From: Bacillota bacterium
GTDB lineage: Bacteria > Bacillota > Clostridia > Oscillospirales > Acutalibacteraceae
Length of the DNA: 64,000 nt
Direction of reading: 5' to 3'
Assembly (NCBI GenBank): GCA_023416955.1
Contig: JAEZGM010000038.1
Span: 1 to 64,000 of the forward strand
The position numbers and the translations under genes are program-made. Within the stretch, counting starts at the first letter, position 1. Every line of letters starts with the position of its first letter. Below the pieces are notes generated by a model, which was not told where the DNA came from, did not search any database, and worked only from the letters and a program-made list of their open reading frames with translations. Positions 24,301-31,952 of this stretch are shown piece by piece.

Positions 24301-26322
24301 ATGGATAAATACACAGGGAAAAGGCTCGATAGCCGCTATGAAATCCATGAGTTAATCGGAGTCGGCGGCATGGCGGTAGTTTATCGCGCGTATGACACCA
24401 TTGACGACCGGATAGTTGCAATAAAAATTTTAAAAGATGAATTTTTGGACAACGACGAATTTATTCGCCGTTTTAAAAATGAGTCCAAAGCGATTGCGGT
24501 TTTGTCGCACCCGAACATTGTAAAAGTGTTTGATGTAAGCTTTGGTGATAGAATTCAATATATTGTTGAGGAATTTATTGACGGTATTACGCTGAAGGAG
24601 TACCTCGACCAGCAGAAAGAAGTAAAATGGAAGGAAGCAATCCATTTTACCGTACAAATACTGCGCGCTTTGCAGCATGCCCATGAAAAAGGCATTGTTC
24701 ACCGCGATATTAAGCCGCAGAATATTATGCTTTTGCAGGACGGCACCATTAAGGTAACCGATTTTGGAATTGCGCGCTTTTCAAGAAATGAAACCCGCAC
24801 CATGACCGATAAAGCCATCGGGTCCGTTCACTATATTTCGCCCGAACAGGCGCGGGGTGATTTAACCGACGAAAAGGCAGATCTTTATTCCGTCGGCGTA
24901 ATGCTGTATGAGATGATCACCGGACGCCTTCCATTTGAAGCGGATAACGCTGTTTCTGTTGCGATTATGCAGCTTCAGGCCGACCCGAAGCCGCCGCGGG
25001 AAATTAATCCCGCTATTCCAGAGGGGCTTGAAGAAATCACTTTGAAAGCAATGCAGAAGAACCCCGCGCAGCGCTATCAGTCCGCCGCTGAAATGCTGCG
25101 CGACATTGAAGCGTTTCGGAAAAACCCCAGCATCAGCTTTCAGTACAAATACTTTATCGACGAGAAGCCGACAAAATATATTGACGCCATCAACGCGGTT
25201 AAAAACACGGAGCAGCCGGTATATAACGATAATTATGTTTACGAAGAAGAGTTGGACGCTTCCGTACCGAAAAAGAAAAAGAACACTGCACTGATTGTCG
25301 TTGCCGGCATCATGGCCGCGTTTTTAATTGTGGCGCTCGGTTTTGGAATTGCGGCTCTGGTTCATAATTTCAATAGTAAAGCAGCTGAAATTCCGGTGCC
25401 TTCTTTCGTGGGAAAACCCTATACAGATATTCAGGCGAACGAAGAATATCAGAGTAAATTTCATTTCATAACAAAGACGGAGAATGATGCTACAAAAGCG
25501 ACGGGAATTGTTTTAAGCCAGGATCCAAAAGATGGTACGATGGTTCAATCGGGGTCTGACGTCACGCTTGTCATTAACAGCGGCGGAAAATCTTTTTCGC
25601 TGCCGGATTTATCTAAACAAACGCAGGACGAGGCAATTGCGGCTTTAAAGCAGCTGAATTTGAAATACAAAGTAGTTCCCGGAGAAAATGATACCATACC
25701 GAAGGGTCAGGTCATCAATACAAACCCGCCCGCGGGGACACAGGTGATTGAAGGTACGACAGAGGTACAGCTCTATGTAAGCACCGGCCCTGCCAATGTG
25801 CAGGTTGCGGTTCCGGCTGTCATTAATATGCCGCTTTCTGACGCAAGAAACGCCATTGTCGCGGCGGGACTGACCGTTGGGGAAGTGACTACCCGTGACG
25901 ACAGCGACAGTGCGAAAGATACCGTACTGGAGTCCTCTCCGCTTCCCGGCGTAAAGCTCGACAAGGGCAGCTCCGTGAATCTGGTGGTCAGCTCCGGCGT
26001 GAAGCCAACCACAACGATTACGGTTTATGTCAACCTGCCGAAGGATGTGACGCATGATATCGAGCTAAAAGCGTACCTCGGCAATGAACTGCAAACGCAA
26101 AAAACGGTGAATCCGTCATACAACGATATTTTCCCGATCAGTGTGCAGGGAACAAGCGGCAAGCAGCAGCTGATTGTGGAGCTGGACGGAAAGAAATACA
26201 ACGTATTCAGTTTGGATTTTGAAACAGGAAAGTCAACGTCGGTTGAAAGCTATCCTTATTCATCCAGCAGTCAGGCAAGCAGCGAACAGAACCAGAGCGG
26301 TTCGATTTCGCCGTCAGATTGA
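24301..26322 (+). CDS. prkC: PASTA-domain Ser/Thr protein kinase (PrkC/PknB)
   Basis: 673-residue transmembrane eukaryotic-type kinase. The cytoplasmic kinase domain (residues 13-275) has the glycine loop GVGGMA, K42, HRDIKPQN with catalytic D136, and DFG at 154-156. One membrane helix at about 330-354 separates it from three PASTA repeats (about 363-570) that sense muropeptides or peptidoglycan. A threonine/serine-rich end follows. ATG 24301 was preferred over TTG 24286 because GGAG lies 9 nt upstream. In sporeformers PrkC signals germination; here it sits between its phosphatase and RsgA, a known target in Bacillus. Confidence 0.97.
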   Translation: MDKYTGKRLDSRYEIHELIGVGGMAVVYRAYDTIDDRIVAIKILKDEFLDNDEFIRRFKNESKAIAVLSHPNIVKVFDVSFGDRIQYIVEEFIDGITLKEYLDQQKEVKWKEAIHFTVQILRALQHAHEKGIVHRDIKPQNIMLLQDGTIKVTDFGIARFSRNETRTMTDKAIGSVHYISPEQARGDLTDEKADLYSVGVMLYEMITGRLPFEADNAVSVAIMQLQADPKPPREINPAIPEGLEEITLKAMQKNPAQRYQSAAEMLRDIEAFRKNPSISFQYKYFIDEKPTKYIDAINAVKNTEQPVYNDNYVYEEELDASVPKKKKNTALIVVAGIMAAFLIVALGFGIAALVHNFNSKAAEIPVPSFVGKPYTDIQANEEYQSKFHFITKTENDATKATGIVLSQDPKDGTMVQSGSDVTLVINSGGKSFSLPDLSKQTQDEAIAALKQLNLKYKVVPGENDTIPKGQVINTNPPAGTQVIEGTTEVQLYVSTGPANVQVAVPAVINMPLSDARNAIVAAGLTVGEVTTRDDSDSAKDTVLESSPLPGVKLDKGSSVNLVVSSGVKPTTTITVYVNLPKDVTHDIELKAYLGNELQTQKTVNPSYNDIFPISVQGTSGKQQLIVELDGKKYNVFSLDFETGKSTSVESYPYSSSSQASSEQNQSGSISPSD

Positions 26323-27215
26323 TGAATATGAAGATGGAAAATGGGCTTATCGTAAAGGGAATCGGCGGCTTCTATTATGTGGAGGCCGCCGATACCGTCT
26401 ATGAATGTAAGGCCAGAGGAATATTTCGAAAAGACAAGATTACCCCCGTCGTAGGCGACCATGTTGCAATTTCCATTGACGCTGGCGGGACAGGCTCTAT
26501 TGACGCGATTTTGCCGCACAAGAATTCGCTGATTCGACCCCCGGTTGCCAATATTGACACCCTGGTCGTTGTCGTTTCTATCTGTGATCCTTCACCGAGC
26601 ACGCTGATTATTGATAAAACAATCGCCGCCGCTGAGGACAAAGGGATTGAACCGGTGGTGGTAATCTCCAAAACCGATTTGGAGGACTCCCAATGGCTGC
26701 AGGATATTTACAGCAAAACCGGACTTCGCTTGTTTACGGTTTCTTCCAGAACGGGGGAAGGCGTTGAAGAGGTTAGGACGCTTTTACACGGAAAAATTAC
26801 GGCTTTTACCGGAAATTCAGGCGTCGGGAAATCTTCATTACTGAATCAGATTGACGAACGGTTGCAGCTTCCCACCGGGGAAATCAGCCAAAAGCTCGGC
26901 CGCGGTCGGCATACGACACGGCAGGTGGAACTGATTAAGCTGGAGGAGGGTACTTATGTTGCCGATACGCCGGGTTTTTCCTCCATACAGATAGAACGCT
27001 ATGATATTGTAAAAAAAGAAAACCTGCAGTATTGTTTCCGGGAATTTGAACCTTACCTGAATCAGTGCAAATTCAGCTCCTGTTCGCACACCGGCGAAAA
27101 AGGCTGCGCGGTGATCCGCGCGGTTGAGGACGGTGTGATCAGTGAGTCACGGCACCGGAATTATATTGCAATGTATAACGAAGTAAAAGGTATTAAGGAA
27201 TGGAACCTAAAATGA
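26322..27215 (+). CDS. rsgA: Ribosome small subunit-dependent GTPase A
   Basis: 297-residue RsgA/CpgA, a circularly permuted GTPase that assists late 30S assembly. After an N-terminal OB fold, the G motifs appear in the permuted order: ISKTD (G4) first, then the P-loop GNSGVGKSS (K170), then DTPGFSS (G3). The C-terminal zinc domain has cysteines and His in QCKFSSCSHTGEKGC. ATG 26322 overlaps the prkC stop (TGATG); another ATG 12 nt later is possible. In Bacillus rpe follows; here thiN follows directly with a 4-nt overlap. Confidence 0.96.
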   Translation: MNMKMENGLIVKGIGGFYYVEAADTVYECKARGIFRKDKITPVVGDHVAISIDAGGTGSIDAILPHKNSLIRPPVANIDTLVVVVSICDPSPSTLIIDKTIAAAEDKGIEPVVVISKTDLEDSQWLQDIYSKTGLRLFTVSSRTGEGVEEVRTLLHGKITAFTGNSGVGKSSLLNQIDERLQLPTGEISQKLGRGRHTTRQVELIKLEEGTYVADTPGFSSIQIERYDIVKKENLQYCFREFEPYLNQCKFSSCSHTGEKGCAVIRAVEDGVISESRHRNYIAMYNEVKGIKEWNLK

Positions 27216-27835
27216 ACCGGTGTGTTATCATAGGCTCTTCGCCGGAAGTCTGCGAGGGCGATTTTGAAGAGCTTAACCAGGAAAACGTTTTTATTATCTG
27301 TGCGGACGGCGGATACGACAGCGTTCGGCGCCACTATGTGAATCCGGATTTATTGATCGGTGATTTTGACTCCGTCCTTGGGGAATTGCCTGCCGGGGTT
27401 GAAACCATTCGCCTAGATGCCGAAAAAGACGATACCGATATGATGGCGGCGATACGGATTGCCTTGCAAAGGGGTTATAGGGACTTTGTTTTGCTGGGCG
27501 GTCTCGGAGGCCGGATTGATCATTCGTTCGCCAATTTCTGCGCGCTTCAGTATCTGGCTCGGCAGGGCTGCTCCGCTTGCCTGAAAGGGAAGGATTGTGC
27601 CGTCTATTTTCAAGATATCGGTATATTGCCCCTCGATGATCTTGGAGGAAAGACGGTATCGCTTTTTCCGTTCGGCGCACCTTCTTGCACGGTAACTTAT
27701 CGAGGCCTCAAATATCCTTTGTATAAACATAAGCTGACTTCTGACTACGCAATGGGTGTCAGCAATATCGTCGTCGATGACCGCGCGGAAATACGAGTTC
27801 ACGACGGGAGCGCGCTCATAATGGTAATGAGATAA
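27212..27835 (+). CDS. thiN: Thiamine pyrophosphokinase
   Basis: 207-residue thiamine diphosphokinase that makes the cofactor ThDP from thiamine and ATP. Conserved blocks: CADGGYDSV, LIGDFDSV, EKDDTDMMAAI and LLGGLGGRIDHSFAN, which carry the metal and thiamine-binding acidic residues. ATG 27212 overlaps the rsgA stop (ATGA) and follows AAGGAATGG. The gene corresponds to yloS in Bacillus, which lies just before spoVM; the same order is seen here. Confidence 0.94.
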   Translation: MNRCVIIGSSPEVCEGDFEELNQENVFIICADGGYDSVRRHYVNPDLLIGDFDSVLGELPAGVETIRLDAEKDDTDMMAAIRIALQRGYRDFVLLGGLGGRIDHSFANFCALQYLARQGCSACLKGKDCAVYFQDIGILPLDDLGGKTVSLFPFGAPSCTVTYRGLKYPLYKHKLTSDYAMGVSNIVVDDRAEIRVHDGSALIMVMR

Positions 27836-27899
27836 TCGCACCAAATTCGCCTGACCGGAATATACTGGGTTATAAGAAAGAGGTTAGGCGGTGGTTTGA

Positions 27900-28058
27900 A
27901 TGCGGCGGCGCTGCGGTGGCGGCGGTCATAATGTGGGAAAACTGGCGGTCGCGTTTGGAATCGGGCTGATTCTCTCTTGTTTTTGCCCACCTGCACTGAT
28001 GATGTTTATTATTGCTGTCATCATTATAGTGTTGGGCATTGCACTGTTTCGGTGCTGA
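27900..28058 (+). CDS. Small membrane protein, unknown
   Basis: 52 codons, not recognised. The peptide begins MRRRCGGGGHN, then has one long hydrophobic stretch (residues 15-50) with Cys and Pro in its middle (SCFCPPA) that may split it into two short membrane helices, and ends FRC. GGCGGTGG upstream of ATG 27900 is a possible ribosome site. It lies between thiN and spoVM in the same direction, which suggests co-transcription and perhaps a role in the spore, but this is only inferred from context. Confidence 0.5.
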   Translation: MRRRCGGGGHNVGKLAVAFGIGLILSCFCPPALMMFIIAVIIIVLGIALFRC

Positions 28059-28080
28059 ACATAATTAGGAGGTCGGCGTT

Positions 28081-28161
28081 ATGAAAGTAGTCATTGTTAA
28101 GAGCGGAAAATTCCTGGGATTCGTACTTCGCAGAGTTTTTAATATTAAAAAGGAACAGTAA
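28081..28161 (+). CDS. spoVM: Stage V sporulation protein M
   Basis: 26-residue amphipathic peptide starting MKVVIVKSGKFLGFVLRR. Length and pattern (MK-x3-IK-x-[P/G]-KFLG-x2-R) match B. subtilis SpoVM, also 26 residues, which marks the convex forespore membrane and anchors the coat ATPase SpoIVA. In Bacillus a Pro sits before KFLG; here it is Gly, which may change the helix kink. AGGAGG lies 10 nt upstream of the ATG, and a strong terminator follows 6 nt after the stop. The position after thiN is that of spoVM in Bacillus, which adds weight. Too short for usual gene finding. Confidence 0.88.
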   Translation: MKVVIVKSGKFLGFVLRRVFNIKKEQ

Positions 28162-28167
28162 ACAATC

Positions 28168-28202
28168 AGTACCGGCTGCAATCGCAGCCGGTACTTTTTT
28201 GT
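28168..28202 (+). terminator. Terminator after spoVM
   Basis: AGTACCGGCTGC (28168-28179) pairs with GCAGCCGGTACT (28184-28195), 4-nt loop, then TTTTT. Ends the long yicC-to-spoVM cluster. Confidence 0.9.
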
Positions 28203-28230
28203 AGTGCGAAGTTCTCCGGCTATGCCGGGG
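28201..28230 (+). repeat. Imperfect direct repeat, left copy
   Basis: Starts GTAGTGCG and continues TTCTCCGGCTATGCCGGGGG. The same sequence with three changes and a 3-nt gap recurs at 30951-30977. Both copies directly follow a terminator hairpin, and they lie on the outer sides of the two MITE copies that frame the TrmB-MATE genes. Confidence 0.5.
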
Positions 28231-28283
28231 GATTTGAAAAACTTTCGCATTGAGTAAGAAGGCCCAGTTACCCCGCTCATTTT

Positions 28284-28354
28284 TATAGTCAGTTCGCTTT
28301 AGAAAGGATCCAAGAAAATGGAGATTGGCTCTGTTTTCAAATTAAATGACTATA
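28284..28354 (+). mobile_element. 71-bp MITE-like element, copy 2
   Basis: Starts TATAGTCAGTTCGCTTTAGA and ends AAATGACTATA; one terminal position is mismatched relative to copy 1. Same orientation as copy 1 and opposite to copies 3 and 4, so it forms an inverted pair with copy 3 around the TrmB-MATE genes. No coding capacity. It lies downstream of the spoVM terminator. Confidence 0.8.
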
Positions 28355-28510
28355 CATAAAAAGCGAAAATAGTCAGCTTTCATAAAAAGGGAGGGGCTTT
28401 TTGGGGTAGAGGGCGAGAAGTATCGTTTCAAGTGTAAGAAGACTTCAAGCGTCTTGAGTCACCGTCAGTAAAACGGGATTTGCCGAAGGAGTGATAAAGT
28501 GATTTTTTTC
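28355..28510. other. Spacer between MITE copy 2 and the regulator promoter
   Basis: Starts with a segment (28358-28382, AAAAAGCGAAA..GCTTTCATAA) that resembles the sequence right of MITE copy 4 (32811-32844). One plus-strand frame of about 30 codons at about 28385-28480 looks coding-like and basic, but it has no start or binding site; possibly a gene remnant. Nothing else is recognised. Confidence 0.35.
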
Positions 28511-28539
28511 TTGACGAGGAGAAATAATAGTGATATTAT
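28511..28539 (+). promoter_or_regulatory. Sigma-A promoter of the TrmB-MATE operon
   Basis: TTGACG (28511-28516), 17-nt spacer, TATTAT (28534-28539), 37 nt upstream of the regulator ATG. Confidence 0.8.
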
Positions 28540-28542
28540 AGT

Positions 28543-28558
28543 GGTACAAATTATACAA
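28543..28558. promoter_or_regulatory. Candidate operator for the TrmB-type regulator
   Basis: GGTACAAATTATACAA is an imperfect palindrome (GTA..AATT..TAC) placed at the expected transcription start of the regulator gene. This position would let the regulator repress its own operon. Assignment is inference. Confidence 0.35.
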
Positions 28559-28575
28559 CGCTTTTAGGAGGCCAT

Positions 28576-29364
28576 ATGGATGAGATTAATAATAACCTGA
28601 TTCGATTAAACTTTTCAAAACTGGAATCACAGATTTATCTTACATTGCTGGAGGGTGGAGAACTTTCGGGATATCAGATTGCAAAGAAAATAGGTGTGGC
28701 TCGTTCTTCCGTATACCCCGCTCTGGAAGGGATGCTGAATAAAGGATATGTGCTGCTTTTGCCGGAAGAAACACAAATTTATCAGGCGCAGAATCCTTCG
28801 GCACTTATTAGTCGATTGAAAAATGATTTTCTTACTTCGGCAGATTCAGCCGAAAAACAACTTCAAAGCTTGTACGAGGAAAAATACGAAGAAAAATTCA
28901 GTAACATTAAAGGATTTGAAAATGTAGTTGCAAAAGCAAAAGAAATTTTGATTTCCGCAAAAGAAGAAGTCTATATGAATACTGATTTTGACCTTTATCT
29001 TTTTAATCATGAATGGAAAATTTTGAAGCAGAACCATGTTAGGGTCATTGTATTCTCTTTTGCTCCACTTAATTGTGACGGCCTTGGCCTTGAATTCTAT
29101 ACACATGGTCAAGAAGCTTGCAAAGATGAAATGCCATCCAGAGTCATGCTGGTGGCAGACTGCAAAATGACTCTGATTGCGGATACCTATAAGGACAGAG
29201 GAAACTGGCTCGGAACAGTTACCAATAATGTATTAATGGTATCCATTATTTCCGAGCATATTCATAACGATATTTATCTTCTGAAGCTGGGAGAAAAATA
29301 TGGAAATGAGCTGATCGACGAAAGCATTAAACTACATAGTATGCTGGAAAAAGGAAGAAAATGA
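28576..29364 (+). CDS. TrmB family transcriptional regulator
   Basis: 262-residue regulator: an N-terminal winged helix-turn-helix of the TrmB type (residues 1-70, with SKLESQIYLTLLEGGELSGY and the recognition helix region VARSSVYPALEGMLNKGY), then a coiled segment, then the C-terminal TrmB effector domain (residues 110-255), which in relatives binds small ligands. A strong TTTAGGAGG site precedes ATG 28576. It is one base upstream of a MATE transporter and probably controls it in response to a transported compound. Codon use is more AT-rich than in neighbouring genes, in line with acquisition. Confidence 0.85.
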   Translation: MDEINNNLIRLNFSKLESQIYLTLLEGGELSGYQIAKKIGVARSSVYPALEGMLNKGYVLLLPEETQIYQAQNPSALISRLKNDFLTSADSAEKQLQSLYEEKYEEKFSNIKGFENVVAKAKEILISAKEEVYMNTDFDLYLFNHEWKILKQNHVRVIVFSFAPLNCDGLGLEFYTHGQEACKDEMPSRVMLVADCKMTLIADTYKDRGNWLGTVTNNVLMVSIISEHIHNDIYLLKLGEKYGNELIDESIKLHSMLEKGRK

Positions 29365-29365
29365 T

Positions 29366-30751
29366 ATGGATCAACCGAAAAAAACAGATGATACCTATGA
29401 ATCTGGCAATCTGAAAAGTATGCTGGCACTTGCTATTCCTATTTCTATACAAAGCTTGTTTCAGTATTCGTTAAGTGTTATCGATCAGGTTATGGTTGGA
29501 CAGCTTGGAACCAACAGTGTAGCGGCGGTTGGTCTCGGCTCTAATTTTCCAAATGTCTTTATTGTTACGCTGGCTGCGATAGGAACATCAGCTTCCATTA
29601 TGATTGCACAGTTTTTCGGGATTAAAGATAAACGCAGTATCAGGCGAGCCTTTTTTTGCAACAGTCTTTTGGCCTTACTTGTGACCCTGTTGTTTTTTAT
29701 TCCGTCATTTGCCTTACCAAAGCTTATCATTTCCCTTTACACTTTCGATACCAATGTAATTCCGCTTGCTTCCAACTATTTGCAAATTATCGCGCCGGGG
29801 TACCTATTCCTGTTGATTACCGTTATGATATCCGCGTTGCTGCGCAATACCGGCAAGGCGAAAATCCCTATGATGACCGGGATTATCTCCGTCGCGTTGA
29901 ATACGCTGCTAAATTATGTTTTGATTTTTGGCAGGTTGGGGTTCCCTGCGCTTGGAATTATTGGCACCGCCGTCGCTACCACTTTGACACGGTTCATTGA
30001 GTCTGTATTGTTAATCTTGTTTTTATATTTTAGTCGTGATAAGGCTCATGAAGGCATAGAAAAGGTTTATGTTAACATCGGTAAGATGATGAAACAAACT
30101 ATTCGGATTGCTGCTCCGGTCGTGCTGAACGAATTTCTCTGGGGCGTTGGAAGTACTGTTTACAGTATAATTTATGGCAGAATTGGCACGGAAGATATGG
30201 CTGCGATGACACTGACGAATCCGGTACAGAGCCTTTTAATTGGTCTGTTCAGCGGATTCTCTACAGCTGCAGCCATATTGGTAGGAAACTGCCTTGGCCG
30301 GAATGATTTTACATCAGCTTATTATACCGCTATAAAAATTTTAAAGTTTTCTATTATTTGTTCGGCTGCCGCAGGGGGAATATTGATTCTTTCCTCTAAC
30401 ATATATGTACATCTTTTTCATGTTGAACCGGATGTCCAGAAAAACTGCATTCGTATCTTATATGTTTTCGCTTCTCTGTTGTGTATCAAGGTTGGAAATA
30501 TGATTGTTGCCGGAGGAATTTTAAGATGCGGCGGAAAAACACGATATTCCCTGTATCTGGACCTGCTTGGAACCTGGTGTATTGGCATTCCTTTAGGCCT
30601 GCTGGCAGCTGTTGTATTTAAGTTGGATATTCAGTGGGTTTATCTGGCAATTTCTGTTGAGGAAGTTATTCGATTTATCCTTGGAATAGGTATTCTGCGT
30701 TCAAAACGATGGATGAACAGCATCGCTCAGCCTGAATCAGCCTTCGGATGA
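29366..30751 (+). CDS. MATE family multidrug/Na+ efflux transporter
   Basis: 461-residue polytopic membrane protein with about 12 hydrophobic segments in two homologous halves, as in MATE exporters (NorM/DinF/MepA group) that use ion gradients to expel drugs or metabolites. Typical pieces are SIQSLFQYSLSVIDQVMVGQ in helix 1-2, AAVGLGSNFPNVF, and RNTGKAKIPMMTGIISVALN between helices 5 and 6; the second half begins near residue 240 with APVVLNEFLWGVG. It starts at ATG 29366, one base after the regulator stop, so the two are co-transcribed. The cassette lies between two inverted mobile repeats, suggesting lateral gain. Substrate unknown. Confidence 0.93.
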   Translation: MDQPKKTDDTYESGNLKSMLALAIPISIQSLFQYSLSVIDQVMVGQLGTNSVAAVGLGSNFPNVFIVTLAAIGTSASIMIAQFFGIKDKRSIRRAFFCNSLLALLVTLLFFIPSFALPKLIISLYTFDTNVIPLASNYLQIIAPGYLFLLITVMISALLRNTGKAKIPMMTGIISVALNTLLNYVLIFGRLGFPALGIIGTAVATTLTRFIESVLLILFLYFSRDKAHEGIEKVYVNIGKMMKQTIRIAAPVVLNEFLWGVGSTVYSIIYGRIGTEDMAAMTLTNPVQSLLIGLFSGFSTAAAILVGNCLGRNDFTSAYYTAIKILKFSIICSAAAGGILILSSNIYVHLFHVEPDVQKNCIRILYVFASLLCIKVGNMIVAGGILRCGGKTRYSLYLDLLGTWCIGIPLGLLAAVVFKLDIQWVYLAISVEEVIRFILGIGILRSKRWMNSIAQPESAFG

Positions 30752-30778
30752 ATGAAGGGAGCGCTATAACACTAATAT

Positions 30779-30883
30779 TATAATCAGTTCATTTGAAAAC
30801 AGAGCCAATCGCCAAGCTTAAAATCCATAGATCAAAGATTTTGCGCTTATTTCTTGGATGTTTTCTAAAGTGAACTGACTATA
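30779..30883 (-). mobile_element. MITE-like element, copy 3 (105 bp, with 34-bp insert)
   Basis: Begins TATAATCAGTTCATTTGAAA (one change in the terminal repeat) and ends GTGAACTGACTATA. Opposite orientation to copies 1 and 2. Relative to the 71-bp form it carries about 34 extra bases near 30811-30848, which are themselves an inverted repeat: AAGC (30814) and AAAATC (30820) pair with GATTTT (30837) and GCTT (30845). It lies 27 nt after the MATE stop. Confidence 0.8.
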
Positions 30884-30910
30884 GAAACGAATTAATGATG
30901 ATATCAAAAT

Positions 30911-30950
30911 AACGGCCTGCCGGAGATTAATCTCCGGCAGGCCGTTATTT
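30911..30950. terminator. 16-bp perfect hairpin, probable bidirectional terminator
   Basis: AACGGCCTGCCGGAGA (30911-30926) is fully complementary to TCTCCGGCAGGCCGTT (30931-30946), 4-nt loop TTAA. T-rich tails occur on both sides (ATTTG on plus, ATTTTGAT on minus). Likely ends the TrmB-MATE transcript. Confidence 0.75.
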
Positions 30951-30977
30951 GTAATGCGTTCTCCAGCTTTGCCGTGG
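30951..30977 (+). repeat. Imperfect direct repeat, right copy
   Basis: GTAATGCG followed by TTCTCCAGCTTTGCCGTGGG; right counterpart of 28201-28230. It also follows directly on a terminator hairpin. Confidence 0.5.
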
Positions 30978-31007
30978 GTCAACTATTTATTTCCGGCGAT
31001 ACAATTT

Positions 31008-31040
31008 TTGACACAAAGTTTATCTTGCCACCGCTATAAT
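31008..31040 (+). promoter_or_regulatory. spoIIG-type promoter with long spacer
   Basis: TTGACA (31008-31013) and TATAAT (31035-31040) are both perfect but are 21 nt apart. The B. subtilis spoIIG promoter is known for a similarly overlong spacer that needs Spo0A~P. TTTGACA (31007-31013) is one base from an inverted 0A box (TTCGACA). Spo0A control is inferred. Confidence 0.6.
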
Positions 31041-31069
31041 TTATGTTAAAGCGGCAGGGAGGGTTGCCC

Positions 31070-31894
31070 ATGAAGCAGACGATTTATATAGATGTTCTGT
31101 TGGGGATCAATCTTTTTATCAATTATTTTCTGCTGCTGTCCGTGTCGAAATTTTTGTCCATTCCGCTCCAGCGTATGCGCCTGCTTTTTGGCTCGCTGCT
31201 TGGGGCGGTTTATTCCCTTTCTATTTTGCTGCCCGAAATTCCCGTTGTACTGTCCTTACTGATGAAGCTGGCAATGTCGGCAACCATTATTCTGGTTTCA
31301 TATCCGTTTCATGGATTAAAAGAATTCTTGCGTGAACTGGCTGATTTTTATATCATCAGTTTTTCGTTTGCCGGATTAATGATTGCGGTTTGGTATTTCA
31401 TTGCCCCGCAGGGGATGATTATCAATAACTCCGTCGTTTACTTCAATATATCTCCTTTAGTACTTATTTTGCTGACGGTTGTGTGCTACCTTGTGATCCG
31501 CTTAATCAACAGGATCACCGGGCGGCAGGCACCGGACTCACTTTACTGCCGGATACAAATCGAATACGGCGGTAATAAATCAGACTGCATGGCAAAGGTT
31601 GACACCGGAAATTCACTTTGCGAGCCATTTTCCAATTATCCGGTTGTCGTGGTTTGCGATGAATACATAAACGGGATGCTTCCGCCGGAAAGCAGCGGAA
31701 AAATCCGGTTTGTTCCGTTCCACGCGGTCTCCGGCGAAGGACTCCTTCCTGCGTTTAAGCCGGATAAGCTCATTATTCACTGCGCCGGAAAGCAATATGA
31801 ACAGAAGAATGTTTACATAGCGGTTGCCACAAAAAAGCTGGGTGACACCGGCGCACTTTTAAATCCGGATTTGTTGCAAAAAACGTCTGCCTAA
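31070..31894 (+). CDS. spoIIGA: Sporulation sigma-E factor-processing peptidase
   Basis: 274-residue membrane aspartic protease that removes the pro-sequence of sigma-E in the mother cell once SpoIIR signals from the forespore. Five membrane segments occupy residues 1-155; the cytoplasmic protease domain has the aspartic motif VDTGNSLCEP with D178. The C terminus is shorter than in B. subtilis (309 residues). ATG 31070 lies 6 nt after AGGGAGGG; upstream in-frame codons lack a site. It precedes its substrate gene sigE by 58 nt, in the universal order. The promoter has the spoIIG-type long spacer. Confidence 0.95.
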   Translation: MKQTIYIDVLLGINLFINYFLLLSVSKFLSIPLQRMRLLFGSLLGAVYSLSILLPEIPVVLSLLMKLAMSATIILVSYPFHGLKEFLRELADFYIISFSFAGLMIAVWYFIAPQGMIINNSVVYFNISPLVLILLTVVCYLVIRLINRITGRQAPDSLYCRIQIEYGGNKSDCMAKVDTGNSLCEPFSNYPVVVVCDEYINGMLPPESSGKIRFVPFHAVSGEGLLPAFKPDKLIIHCAGKQYEQKNVYIAVATKKLGDTGALLNPDLLQKTSA

Positions 31895-31952
31895 ATCTGG
31901 CCGTAGACAGACGCGTTTATCAAACCGCGGCGGCAGCGGCAAAAGGGAAAGA

